DNA from: Zea mays
Lineage: Eukaryota; Streptophyta; Magnoliopsida; Poales; Poaceae
Direction: 5' to 3'
Length of the DNA: 64,000 nt
Assembly: GCF_902167145.1 (NCBI RefSeq)
Contig: NC_050097.1
Span: 112,563,982 to 112,627,981 of the forward strand
Part shown: positions 10,171 through 22,420 of the stretch, in pieces
Layout: every line of letters starts with the position of its first letter
Numbering within the stretch: the first letter of the stretch is position 1
Program-made: the position numbers and the translations under genes
Notes under the pieces: generated by a model
Told to the model about the DNA's origin: nothing
The model's input: the letters and a program-made list of their open reading frames with translations, nothing else
Databases searched by the model: none

Positions 10171-13100
10171 ACTGCCTTGCAGGTTTATGCATCCGGGGGA
10201 TCAAGCTGGATTATTGACAGTGGATGCACAAACCACATGACGGGGGAGAAGAAGATGTTCACCTCCTACGTCAAGAACAAGGATTCCCAAGATTCAATCA
10301 TATTCGGTGATGGGAACCAAGGCAAGGTGAAAGGGTTAGGAAAGATTGCTATTTCATCCGAGCACTCCATTTCTAATGTGTTTTTAGTTGAGTCGCTTGG
10401 ATATAATTTGTTATCCGTTAGTCAATTATGCAATATGGGATATAATTGTTTATTCACAAATGTAGATGTGTCTGTCTTTAGAAGGTGTGATGGTTCCTTA
10501 GCTTTTAAGGGTGTGTTAGACGGCAAACTCTACTTAGTTGATTTTGCAAAAGAGGAGGCCAGTCTAGATGCATGCTTAATTGCTAAGACTAGCATGGGCT
10601 GGCTGTGGCATCGCCGTTTAGCACATGTGGGGATGAAGAACCTTCACAAATTTCTAATGGGAGAACATGTGTTAGGTCTAACAAATGTGCATTTCGAAAA
10701 AGATAGACCTTGTGCAGCTTGTCAAGCAGGTAAACAAGTGGGAAGTGCTCATCATATCAAGAACGTGATGACTACATCAAGACCCCTGGAGTTACTTCAT
10801 ATGGACCTCATCGGACCCGTCGCCTATCTAAGCATAGAAGGAAGTAAGTATGGTCTTGTTATAGTTGATGATTTTTCTCGCTTCACTTGGGTATTCTTTT
10901 TGTAGGATAAATCTGAACCCAAGGGACCCTCAAGCGCTTCCTAAGTAGAGCTCAAAATGAGTTTGAGCTCAAGGTGAAGAAGATAAGGAGCGACAACGGG
11001 TCCGAGTTCAAGAATCTTCAAGTGGAGGAGTACCTTGAGGAGGAAGGAATCAAGCACGAGTTCTCCACTCCCTACACACCACAACAAAATGGTGTGGTAG
11101 AGAGGAAGAACAGGACGCTTATAGACATGGCGAGGACGATGCTTGGAGAGTTCAAGACCCCCGAGCGCTTTTGGTCGGAAGTCGTGAACACGGCTTGCCA
11201 CGCCATCAACCGGGTCTACCTTCATCGCCTCCTCAAGAAGACTTCGTATGAGCTTCTAACCGGTAACAAACCCAATGTTTCGTATTTCCGAGTTTTTGGG
11301 AGTAAATGCTACATTCTAGTGAAGAAGGGTAGGAATTCCAAATTTGCTCCCAAAGTTGTAGAAGGGTTTTTGTTAGGTTATGACTCAAATACAAAGGCAT
11401 ATAGAGTCTTCAACAAATCATCGGGTTTGGTTGAAGTCTCTAGCGACGTTGTATTTGACGAGACTAATGGCTCTCCAAGAGAGCAAGTTGTTGATCTTGA
11501 TGATGTAGATGAAGAAGACGTTCCAACAGCCGCAATACGCACCATGGCGATTGGAGATGTGCTGCCACAGGAACAAAAGGAGCAAGATCAACCTTCTTCC
11601 TCAACAATGGTGCATCCCCCAACTCAAGACGATGAACAGGTTCATCAAGAGGAGATGTGTGATCAAGGGGGAGCACAAGATGATCATGTTATGGAGGAAG
11701 AAGCACCTCAAGCCCCTCCAACCCAAGTTCGAGCGACGATTCAAAGGAATCATCCCGTCGACCAAATATTGGGTGACATTAGCAAGGGAGTAACTACTCG
11801 CTCTAGATTGGTTAATTTTTGTGAGCATTACTCATTTGTCTCTTCTATTGAGCCTTTCAGGGTAGAAGAGGCCTTGCTAGATCCGGATTGGGTGTTGGCC
11901 ATGCAGGAAGAGCTCAACAACTTCAAGAGAAATGAAGTTTGGACACTGGTGCCTCGTCCCAAGCAAAATGTTGTGGGAACCAAGTGGGTGTTCCGCAACA
12001 AACAAGTCGAGCATGGGGTGGTGACAAGGAAGAAGGCTCGACTTGTGGCAAAAGGTTATGCCCAAGTCGTAGGTTTGGACTTTGAGGAGACTTTTGCTCT
12101 TGTGGCTAGGCTAGAGTCCATTCGTATTTTGCTAGCATATGCTGCTCACCATTCTTTCAGGTTGTTCCAAATGGATGTAAAGAGCGCTTTCCTCAACGGG
12201 CCAATCAAGGAGGAGGTGTACGTGGAGCAACCCCCTGGCTTCAAGGATGAACGGTACCCCGACCACGTATGTAAGCTCTCTAAGGCGTTCTATGGACTTA
12301 AGCAAGCCCCAAGAGCATGGTATGAATGCCTTAGAGACTTTTTAATTGCTAATGCTTTCAAGGTTGGGAAAGCCGATCGAACTCTTTTTACTAAGAAATG
12401 TGATGGTGACTATTTGTGTGCCAAATTTATGTCGATGACATAATATTTGGTTCTACTAACCAAAAGTCTTGTGAAGAGTTTAGCAGGGTGATGACTCAAA
12501 AGTTTGAGATGTCGATGATGGGCGAGTTAAGCTATTTCCTTGGGTTACAAGTGAAGCAACTCAAAGATGGAACCTTCATCTCCCAAACGAAGTACACGCA
12601 AGACTTAATCAAGCGGTTTGGGATGAAGGACGCCAAGCCCGCAAAGACTCCAATGGGGACCGACGGACACACCGACCTCAACAAAGGAGGTAAGTCCATC
12701 GATCAAAAGGCATACCAGTCTATGATAGGGTCTTTACTTTATTTATGTGCTAGTAGACCGCATATTATGCTTAGCGTATGCATGTGTGCTAGATTTCAAT
12801 CCGATCCAAGGGAGTGTCACTTAGTGGCTGTGAAGCGAATTCTTAGATATTTAGTCGCTACGCCTTGCTTCGGGATCTGGTATCCAAAGGGGTCTACCTT
12901 TGACTTGATTGGATATTCAGACTCCGACTATGCTGGATGTAAGGTCGATAGGAAGAGTACATCCGGGACGTGACAATTCTTAGGAAGGTCCCTGGTGTCA
13001 TGGAGTTCTAAGAAACAAACCTCCGTTGCCCTATCCACCGCTGAGGCCGAGTATGTTGCCGCAGGACAGTGTTGCGCGCAACTACTTTGGATGAGGCAAA

Positions 13101-13381
13101 CCCTCAGGGACTTTGGCTACAATCTGAGCAAAGTCCCACTCCTATGTGATAATGAGAGTGCTATCCGCATAGCGGATAATCCTGTTGAACACACCCGCAC
13201 AAAGCACATTGACATCCGGCATCACTTTTTGAGAGACCACCAGCAAAAGGGGGATATCGAAGTGTTTCATGTTAGTACCGAAAACCAGCTAGCTGATATC
13301 TTTACCAAGCCTCTAGATGAGTCGACCTTTTGCAAGCTGCGTAGTGAGCTAAATGTCTTAGATTCGCGGAACCTGGATTGA
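10171..13381 (+). pseudogene. pol: Copia Pol: protease, integrase, reverse transcriptase, RNase H (multiple lesions)
   Basis: Domains run in copia order. The aspartic protease has WIIDSGCTNHM near 10207. The integrase has an HHCC zinc region (HRRLAHVGM ... CAACQAGK), then catalytic [15 protein letters not shown] and QNGVVERKN. The reverse transcriptase has [11 protein letters not shown] near 12168 and YVDDIIFGS near 12427. RNase H has GYSDSDYAG and STAEAEYVAA, with the terminal KHIDIRHHF region. The stop is at 13379-13381. I see four lesions: TAG at 10903-10905, a 1 bp deletion close to 10918, a 1 bp deletion near 12411 just before YVDD, and TGA at 12971-12973 where a Cys codon is expected. 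The frame immediately after the Gag TAA is the Gag frame. No env-like frame follows. Confidence 0.9.
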
Positions 13382-14174
13382 CTTATAGCATGCATGTGTT
13401 TTATGCCTTGATCATGTTCCTTAATACATTTCATTGTTTATTTATGGTGCTCAAGTTGTACAAGCACTCCCCGGACCTCACAAGTCCATTTGCAAATCAT
13501 GCACATATTTAGGGGGGAGATGTGCTACAACTTGACCCTTTGAGACTAACTGTGTGCTTGAGTTTTCTTAATTTAGTCTCAAAGGAGGTTTGAAAGGGAA
13601 AAGGTGGACTTGGACCATGCAAGACTTCCACTGCACTCCGACGAAAGAGTAACTAATTCCAAGTTCATCTTTGAACTCTTATTGCCTTTTTTACTCTTAG
13701 TTGAAGATTTTGGTGAGGCAATGGGGTTAAAGGGCCAAAATTGATCCCGTTTTGGTGCTTGATGCCAAAGGGGGAGAAGATAAGGCCAAAAGCAAGAAAT
13801 GGATCAAGTACCACTTGAGAATTTTGAAAATAGTAGAGTTAGAGCTTTTGTTTGTCAAAATACTCTTGTTTGTCTCTTATTGTCAAAAGTTGGCCTCTTG
13901 TGGGGAGAATGGTTGATTATGGGAAAAAGGGGGAGTTTTTGAAATCTTTGATCAATTTCTCTTGGAACAACTCTCTTTATGTCTCAACAAGTGTGTTTGA
14001 CTTAGAGATAGGAAATTGAATTTGATTTGCAAAAACAAACCAAGTGGTGGCAAAGAATGATCTATATATGCCAAATTTGAATCAAAACAATTTTGAGTTC
14101 TCATTTGCATTGATGTTGCACTTCCTTTAGTTGCTTTTTATTGTGTTGGCATAAATCACCAAAAAGGGAGAGAT
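13382..14174 (+). other. Opie-like 3' untranslated region with repeated polypurine motifs
   Basis: This 0.8 kb stretch has no coding frame. Purine tracts recur at 13511-13520 (AGGGGGGAGA), about 13767-13780 (AAAGGGGGAGAAGA), 13921-13936 (GGGAAAAAGGGGGAG) and 14158-14174 (AAAAAGGGAGAGAT). The last abuts the 3' LTR and is the functional polypurine tract. Multiple such tracts are typical of Sireviruses. Confidence 0.75.
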
Positions 14175-15416
14175 TGAAATGGAAATGTGCCCTTGGGCCA
14201 TTTCTAAGTATTTTGGTGATTGAGTACCAACACAAGTGGACTTATGCAAAGTGATGGATAAAGTGCAAATCAAGTAAAAAGGTATGTTTCTATGACTTAG
14301 TACATTGTTTTAGAGACTAATGTATTGTGTCTAAGTGCTGGAAATAGGAGAAATTAAGTTGGAAAAGAGATGGCTTTGTTCAGCCAAAGACAGCTCGGTC
14401 TGGGTGCACTGGACTGTCCGGTGGTGCACCGGACAGTGTCCGGTACGCTAGGCCGGCGACTGTCAACTGGCTGCTCTCGGGAAGCAATTAACGGTGTACG
14501 GCTATAAATCACCGGACTGTCCGGTGGTGCACCGGACTGTCCGGTGAGCCAACAGTCAGCCGGGCCAACGGTCGGCCGCGGAATCCGCGCGCGACGCGTG
14601 GCAAGTGCCAACGGTCGGAAGGGGCACCGAACTGTCCGGTGTGCACCGGACAGTGTCCGGTGCGCATACGGCTCCAAGACTACAACGGTCGACTTCGCCA
14701 AATGAGGAAAGAAATCCGCACCGGACAGTGTCCGGTGGTGCACCGGACTGTCCGGTGCGCCAGTCGACAGAAGGCAAGATTTGCCTTCCTGGAATGCTCT
14801 CAACGGCTCCTAGCTGCCTTGGGGCTATAAAAGGGACCCCTAGGCGCATGGAGGAACACACTAAGCATTCTCTAAGCATTCCTAAGCACCAAGACTTCAA
14901 TTCCGCACATTCGATTCTTTGTGATAGCAACTAGAGCTCCATTTGAGTAGTGTGCTCTTCGGGTGGTGTTGAGAGCTCGTGTTGTGACTTGTGTGTGCGT
15001 TGTTACTCTGATTTTGTGTCTTGTGTGCGTTGCTCATCCCAACCTTACTTCCATGATTCTTTGTGAACATCTTTGTAAGGGCGAGAGGCTCCAAGTTGTG
15101 GAGATTCCTCGCAAGCGGGATATAGTAAAGCAAAGCAAAACACCGTGGTATTCAAGTGGGTCTTTGGACCACTTGAGAGGGGTTGATTGCAACCCTCGTC
15201 CGTTGGGACGCCACAACGTGGAGTAGGCAAGTGTTGGACTTGGTCGAACCACGGAATAAACCACTGTGTCTATCTGTGTTGATACACTTGTGGTTGTTGT
15301 GTTTTGCAAGAACTCCTCTCTAGCCACTTGGCTTAATTGTGCTAACTCCTAATCAAGCTTTGTGGATTAAGTTTCAATTTTTTACAGGATCACCTATTCA
15401 CCCCCCCTCTAGGTGC
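14175..15416 (+). repeat. Opie-like element, 3' LTR (last 5 bp displaced to 18956-18960)
   Basis: It starts TGAAATGGAAATG and follows the 5' LTR base for base with about 97% identity. It runs to GGTGC at 15412-15416. The missing terminal TCTCA is found at 18956-18960, beyond solo LTR D, giving 1247 bp in total. The TATA box is at 14826-14832. Confidence 0.93.
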
Positions 15417-18400
15417 TGTCACACCCGGGTTTCGGGGCACCAAGACCCGGGCGCGAACCTAATCACCAGGTGTGCTGGGACCAAGTCTCACACATATGAT
15501 GAATCATGGCACAGGATCGAATGTCACGTCTTTACTATATAACAGGAGTTCTATACAAAATAATTAAATAATTACATCATATGAGGAAACGATCTAGCAA
15601 CCCAAAGTTGACTGGGAGACGACGGCCTAGATCTCTCACGAACTCATCGCAGCATCCTCCAAGCGCCTCATCCTGCGGTACCTGTTCTTGACCTGTGGGG
15701 GGGGGGGGTGTGAGACAGCAAGAGTGAGCTCACATACGTTCATAGCTCAACAAGTTGTGGGGAATAATGTGCATGAACTCGCCAAAGGTGGGAGCTCACG
15801 TAAAGTGTAAGGCTTACCAAAGAGGATGGTTGAAGCTGAGCATTGCTTTTAGAGTTGGTCAAAATTTTATTAGCAATTACTAAGTATAAGTAAATACCAA
15901 CCCAATTAAGTAGTAGAACAAAAGTAACAACCTCACCTGCGATGCAATGCATATGACAAATTGAGTTTAAGTTCCATAATTTAATCATGTGAGTGTCCGA
16001 GCCGCTCATGACCGTGAGCATGGCTAGTATACCAGTTTTACACTCTGCAGAGGTTGCGCATCTTTACCCACAAGTCGTGTTACCCATTTGCCACGGAGTT
16101 GATCAGACTCCATACACCTCTACCAAGGAAGCGAGGCAGGGTACCACTACGAGGCCTTTACAAAGTTCCACTAGCTTCAGACTACCCGCTACAGTTTATA
16201 GGAAGCTCCAGTGCAGGGTTCTTGTCTGACCGCCATCGCAGCAAAATCAACCCAAGGACCTCCCTACACTGACCACTCCCCTACTTCCCTTGCCCCTTTC
16301 GGGTAAGGTAGCCCTCCACTAGCTTTCCTAGTTAATTAGCCAAGGGCGTCCCATTATACCCTTGTGGTAGCACTATTTTCCCGGGTGGTTCTCCATGTTC
16401 CCATTAACATAATGATCTTATCATGAACAATAAATAATGAGCAGATAATATAAAGTGTAATCATGAGTAGTAAATATCTCTATACCCAAAACCACATAAA
16501 GCAATAGCATGTACTACCCAAAAAATTAGTAGTAAAACCAGTGGTGAAACAAGGTATAAAGATAGTCAAAATCTAGGGTAACCTATTGGGTCCCGTCAAA
16601 ATTAACCTATGCAGATCATTATGATTAATAAGAACATGAATAGGTAAAAGAAGTGATCAAGGGCACAACTTGCCTTCAACGAGCTCCTGCTCAGCTATCT
16701 CAACTTGATGAACCCCAGATTCCACAGTGGCTTGCTCGTCTACTCGTATCAACACAATACATACATAGCATGGCATAAATTAACATCACATCAAACATGC
16801 AAACAGAATATACAGTAATAAACTAGACATTAAACTAAGATCACAGGAACTGGAATCGTTAAATTTGGAGGTATAGATTTTAAGTTATGGATTTTCTAAT
16901 GTTTTATGTGCTTAATACAAGATTAAGTGCTAGATAAATTTTAAATCATCTTTCATGTTAAAACAGATGCACTAATGGTTAGACAATAATATTATAAAAA
17001 TTTAGGAATTGGAATGGACCAAATTGGAGTTCATATGCATTTTCTACAAATTAAACAAGTTCTATACATTAAAAATATATTTCTATTTTATTTTAATCTG
17101 AATTTCGAGTTGACTGGACTGGGCCTCAATAACCAGAAAACTCAGGGGCTGCTCGCATAAAATTTCCCAGGCACAGCGCTCCACTCTCTGGACGGCGGGT
17201 TGATATCCTTTAACCCTAGGGTCTCTTTAGCAAAAGGTGCAGGCCGAAGGGGTATCGGAGAGCTCTGGCCGCCAGATCAACAACGGACGACTATGATTAG
17301 AACTTATCTATTATGAAACGTTATGCGATGGCGTCCCTCGGATCAGAGACTGACGATCTAGATTTTAAGTAGCCGAGGCCCTGCCGGATCTGCCCGATCG
17401 TGATCCAAGGGCCACCACAGATCCGCGCGACGTTACATCCCCGATTAAATCCGCACCGCACAACCGCGAATCCACGGTTCACTCTAGTTCGACCCTCCAT
17501 CTAATCACGACCGTCCGAGAAACATCTAACGGTCCGGAGCTTGCCTCCCCAAGCTAGCTACTGACGCGGCGGCGCCGCTGGCCCAAACAACGGAGAGATG
17601 GCCGGACTTTGGCCATCCCGTCCAGGAGGGCCCCAGCTTCAAATCTAAAACGCGCGTCATGCAATTCTAGGTATGGCGGACGCAAGGAAAGGGCACTCAC
17701 CGAAGACGGCTGCCGAGACGACGCTGGCCACGGCGAGGGGCGGATTCACGGTGGTGCGACAGCAACGGCGAGCAATTCACCGACGACCCCGCCGTCAAGC
17801 CCACCCGAAGTGTAACCATGCCATCCACGCGTCTAGTCGAAGCCCCCAGACCCACTGGTTGAATCCCGAGCTGTACCGTGCGCGAGTTCCACGGCGGCGG
17901 AACTTTCCCCCACCCGCACCCACTCTCTGTCTCACGGCGAGGTGTGCTCAGGGCCTGCCCGGTGCTTTGTGATGATGGACAGGGAAGGGGTGGTCGTGAC
18001 CCTTATACCCGAGGTCAGATCATATCAACCTCGGCTAGATTCACGCAACACTTCGCGGCGGCCGGTACGGAGGTTCGGTGCGCCCAACTGAAAGGCGGAC
18101 AAGGGAGGAAGAGGCGGTTCCTGACGCCCGGGGCCCACCAGGCAGAGAGGCTACCACGCTGGACCAACATGTTAGTGCCAGAGCATGACGCGTGCGCGTG
18201 GGATCGACCGGGGAACGGAGGAAAACTAGGCCGCGTGGGTGAGTTTGTGTATTGGGCTGAAAGTGAGGTCAGGGCCCGGTTAGGTTAGGTTTGTTTTATT
18301 CTTTTCTGTTTTATTTTTTTTCTTTTCATTTTTCAAATTTCAAATTTGAATATGGATCTTGTTATGAATTTCACCATTGGCCAAATGTTCAACTTCATTT

Positions 18401-18950
18401 CTCCAGTGTAACAATAGTATTTGTTTTTATATACTTATTTTTATCCACAAAATATTTTATTTCTCCTCCTTTCCAATTTCTAGAATTTCTTTTTACATCT
18501 TAAGTTCCACTTTGGCCTTTAGTATATCTCTTTTCACATTCAAGTTGTGTTCAAATTTTAATTCAAACTCTTGTGACCAAATATTCTCAGATGATATTGC
18601 GCCAGAAACAGAACTACTTTGAAGATATATTATTATTTATATTATTTTTATATCTTTCCTCTTTTTGGTTTCACTTCTAGAATTTCTTTTCCAAACTCTA
18701 GAATTTCTTTTAGGATTTAATTTCCCCATTGGGGTATTAACATAATTATTATTTTTTTTGTTTACCATATTTTTATATCATCACAAAAATGCACACAAAG
18801 TAAGATCCAGCATGATGCACAGGTTGTTTATGTGCCACTTGTTAATTATTCACTTTTCAATGTGGTTATTCACATGTACCAATGAGTAAAGGCAACACAT
18901 ATAGGGAGAATAATCTTAGTTCTTATGCTTTTACAAATTTGGGTATTACA
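15417..18950 (-). mobile_element. Solo LTR D (3534 bp) inserted in the Opie-like 3' LTR
   Basis: The insertion begins TGTCACACCCGGG and ends GGGTATTACA. It is flanked by a perfect GGTGC duplication (15412-15416 and 18951-18955). It has no internal coding region, primer-binding site or second LTR, so it is an LTR left by recombination between the two ends of a gypsy element. Size and sequence recall the long LTRs of maize Tekay/Prem1/xilon-diguus-type elements. Minus orientation is inferred because the reverse-strand start TGTAATACCC and end GGGTGTGACA resemble those of element A. The centre (17180-18290) is GC-rich with chance open frames, and 18290-18790 is T-rich. Confidence 0.85.
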
Positions 18951-18960
18951 GGTGCTCTCA

Positions 18961-20998
18961 ACTACGATATGATATGATTGGAAATAATGACGAAGCTTTC
19001 TGGAGGCCATCAATACAGCATATAGTACCTTCTCCAACTCGGTGTAGTTTTTCTTTGATGAACTAAGCACTTCAGAGACGAAGTACATTGGTACTTGCCT
19101 CTTTGCTTGGCCATCTTGCTTTTCTTGTACCAATGTTGCACTAACTGTAGCATGAGAAGCAGCTACATACAACAGCAATGGGGCTCCTGATGAAGGTGGG
19201 GTCAAAGTTGTTAGCTCTATCAAGTACTATTTCAGCTCCTCGAAGGCTTTTGTTGAACTGGTCCCCACTGGAAGTCTTTGGTTGTCTTAAAAACTTCGAA
19301 GAATGGCAAGTTCCTTTCTGTTGATCTTGAAATAAATCTGTTCAATGAAGCCAATCTTTCTGTCAGCCTTTGGGCGTCTTTTCTTGACTTTGGTGGTTCC
19401 ATCTGAAGTTTTGCTTCTATCTTGCTTGGGTTTGCCTCAATTCCCTTAGTTGACACGAGACACCCAAGAAACTTTGCTTTCTTTACCCCGAAAACACATT
19501 TTTCTAGTTAAGTTTGAGACCTGCCTTTCTAAAGTTATCGAATGTTTCATGTAAATCAGCTATGTGATTTTCTTGCTTGGTACTTTTAACTATAATATCA
19601 TCCACATATGTTAGAACATTCTTGCCAATTTGCGAGTAAAGGACTTTGGCAGTCATTCTGCTGAAGCTTCCTCCGGCATTCTTGAGCCCTTCAGGCATCC
19701 GAAGGTAGCAGTAAGTCCCACTAGGGGTTATGAAGCTTGTCTTAGGCTCGTCTTCCTTCTTCATCCAGATTTGATGATATCCTAAATAGCAATCCAATAA
19801 GCTCATGAGTTCTAAAGTAGTTACTGCATCCACAAGAGAATCTATTCTTAGCAATGTGAATTCATCCTTCGGACATGCCTTGTTGAGATTTGTGAAATCA
19901 ATGCACATTCTGCATTTTCCATTAGCCTTCTTCACCATCACAATATTGGCTAGCCACTCTGGGTATGTTACTTCTCTAATTACACCGGCACTCAGAAGCC
20001 TTTTAACATCGTTTCGTGCACCTTCGGCTTTATCATCGAACATTTTCCAAAGCTTCTGCTTTCTTGGTCGGATAGACGGATCTACATTAAGTGAATGTTC
20101 GATGACATCCTTGTTAACACCACATAGATCATTAGCAGACCAAGCAAAGACATCCTTGTTGTTGAACAAAAACCTCAACAGAGTTCTTTCTTGTTCATCA
20201 GACAATTGAGATCCTAGAAATACCTTCTATTCAGCTATATCTTCACATAAAAGCACGGGCTTTGGTTGATCTGCTGAGGTAGCTTTATCTCTTTTGTGCT
20301 TGTATTGTTGATGGGCTTCAGCTTCATCTATGTTATGAATAGCCTTTGAATCTGTCCAGTTCCCATTGGCCCTTCTAGCAGCCTCTTGACTTCCATGCAC
20401 ATCTATGGGGCCTTGGTCTGATGGTATCTTCATGCATAGATATGCTGGATGAAGTATTGCTTCGAAGGCGTTTAATGTTCCTCTCCCAATTATTGCATTA
20501 TAAGGATACTCCATATCAATAATATCAAAGACGACTTGCTCTGTCCTTGTATTGTGAACATAGCTGAAGGTGATCGACATTGTTATCTTGCCAAGTGCCA
20601 CTGTCTGCCTTCCTCCGAAGCCACAACATGGATGTGTTTCATCATGTATCTTATCATCTTTCTCTTGCATGTGCCTGAAGGCTTTTGCAAAGATGATATC
20701 TGTCGCTGCTTGTATCAACAAGGACATTGTGAACTAGAAATCCTTTGATAACACAATATATGACCATTGCATCATTATGGGGATAGTCTTTGAGCTGAAG
20801 GTCCTCCTGAGAGAAGGTGATTGGAATGTGTGACCATTTGAATTTGATGTCGGGTCCTTGTACTCCAACATGTTGTACCCTTCTCTGTGCTTCCTTCTTA
20901 TGCTTCTTTTTGGCTGGCTCAGAACTTGAACCTCCCGTGATTGGGAGCACTAGCTTCGTAGCCGAAGGTGTCACAGCTCGATCACCTTGCGAAGCCAT
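18961..20998 (-). pseudogene. pol: Element C pol, 5' portion: protease, reverse transcriptase, RNase H start, with no gag
   Basis: On the minus strand the first ATG after the primer-binding site is at 20998. After about 90 codons comes a protease active-site region reading LVDTSS instead of the usual DTG, followed by a frameshift near 20715. Reverse transcriptase follows, with MCIDFTNLNKACPKDEF and LTYVDDIIVKS near 19580-19600. Next are the connection region and the start of RNase H (APLLLYVAASHATVSATLVQE). Breaks lie near 20226, 19500, 19456 and 19230. The piece ends at 18961 where the copia element begins, and pol continues at 6487. No Gag sequence lies between the primer-binding site and the protease, the same layout as element E. 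It is inactive. Confidence 0.87.
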
Positions 20999-21028
20999 TG
21001 TCGTGGTTGTGGAAGTGAGTTCACCGAA

Positions 21029-21039
21029 GGTGTGCGCCA
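21029..21039 (-). other. Primer-binding site of element C
   Basis: Minus-strand TGGCGCACACC directly follows the LTR. It differs by one base from TGGCGCCCACC in elements E and F. The motif is typical of Tat-lineage gypsy elements. Confidence 0.75.
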
Positions 21040-21040
21040 A

Positions 21041-21656
21041 TGTTGGTCACTCGTTCTCAAATGCTGTGAATTAAGAATAAGGCAACACAATTGTTAAGGA
21101 TTAAAGACCTTCATCCTCCGTAGCATTGTTTCCTCTTGGATCCAATGATCATCAGACGAAGGTCATGAAGGACATGCCTTCATCATATTATAAATAAATA
21201 AGAATGTAAAGAGATGAATACAATATAGATTACTCTTTAATACATTCGTACTTGTACTTCATAAAACATGTATAAATACCAATAGAATCCACATTACATT
21301 GATACCTTCGACTTGCTCGAAGGTGAAGACGCGAGAGAGTGATTACAATTCAGCGTGAACAGTACGATGTTACTGTTCATCTATTTATAGGCACGGGACA
21401 CAGCCCGGGGGAAATTACATTTATGACCCTCAACATTCATCTACAGACAAACAAGATTACCAAGGTATATCTGGTCTTTTCTTCTTCTGCTTGACTTGAA
21501 CTGAAGCTGAATGGTAGCTTCAGCATTTGGCAATGTTGCTCCTACGTATAGTCTTCGTCTAGAGAATCTTCGGCAGAGAAGAGGAAGACTTCTATATCAT
21601 TTTGCCGAAGGTGTTTTTGTCTTGAGGACCTTCGGCGGAGAAGAAGACCCCTAACA
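21041..21656 (-). repeat. Element C, 5' LTR (616 bp)
   Basis: Read on the minus strand it starts TGTTAGGGGTC and ends just before the primer-binding site. A reverse TATTTATA near 21390 is the likely TATA box. It is clearly homologous to the LTRs of element F: both share the long blocks ending AGACGAAGGTCATGAAGG and the promoter block ACTGTTCATCTATTTATAGGCA. The matching 3' LTR would lie left of the window. Confidence 0.85.
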
Positions 21657-22420
21657 AGCATCTTGAAACACATGCTCTTATTTAGTATGTAGTTCTGGTG
21701 ATCTAGTTTTAGCAACAGAGTAGCAATGCAAGGCAGTCGACCATAGTATGTACCTCTGATGCCACCGCTTGTAATGTGTTCAGTCAAAACATTCATTTTC
21801 AACATGCTTGCAGAGCCAACTACCAAAAAAATTCTATCACATTTTGGATTATTCAATGTATAGTCAATTTCAGTAGCAATTTAATCTAGAAATTCAAAAA
21901 TAAATGAATGACATTAGATATGTGAACATGTAATCTAAGCATGATGGATATCTATATGAAACTGGTTGACATGAATTTGATCCATTTATAAAGAGAAACA
22001 TACACACTGGTAGACATGGTGTCCGTCGATATAGTCGTCGTGCTTGGTCGAGTGTAGTAGTCATGTTAGTCACCACCATTTCAACGAGAAGGAGAGGACA
22101 AGACACGTAGTCGTGCCGCTTACGGACTCTGCCTAAAAACATGATTGTTGACCTTCACCCAAGTAGGTGAACTCCTCTATGACACTCGTTTTTTAGGTCT
22201 TCCCTCTCAAACTTGTTTTAAGGCCTACTCTCTCAGTTCTCGTGCGTATGAACTCCTGGATGACACTCGTTTTTTAGGCTTGCTCTATCTGTGCTCGTGC
22301 GTGCAAGAAGTGAAGTGGGATGCTTGGAAAATAACTAAAGTAGGGGGAAGAGAAGCAAACCCAGAAATGATTATAGGATAAAGCTAATATATGCGAGCTA
22401 GGAGAATCAAGCGGGCTTTC
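21657..22420. other. Unassigned sequence between element C and gag fragment H
   Basis: No gene or known element is recognised. Within it an 81 bp unit starting GAACTCCT at 22169 is partly repeated at 22250, sharing GACACTCGTTTTTTAGG. The right boundary, near 22421, is where gag similarity begins, so this may be an inserted or rearranged piece. Confidence 0.4.

Larger units (their letters stand above)
6488..18960 (+). mobile_element. Opie-like Sirevirus (Ty1/copia) interrupted by solo LTR D
   Basis: Two 1.25 kb LTRs, a primer-binding site, a long gag, a copia-order pol (protease, integrase, reverse transcriptase, RNase H) and an ACTAC target-site duplication define a full-length element. It is about 8.94 kb once the nested 15417-18950 insertion is removed. 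LTR sequence and size fit maize Opie as I recall it. I counted roughly three dozen LTR differences, mostly transitions, so identity is about 97%. Several stops and frameshifts make this copy non-autonomous. It sits in the pol of element C. Confidence 0.93.

Noticed and set aside
13382..14174. Possible env-like gene in the Sirevirus 3' region
   Set aside because: No open frame of useful length and no signal peptide or membrane segment.
17609..18288. Overlapping open frames in solo LTR D
   Set aside because: GC-rich LTR composition yields long chance frames. No recognisable protein.
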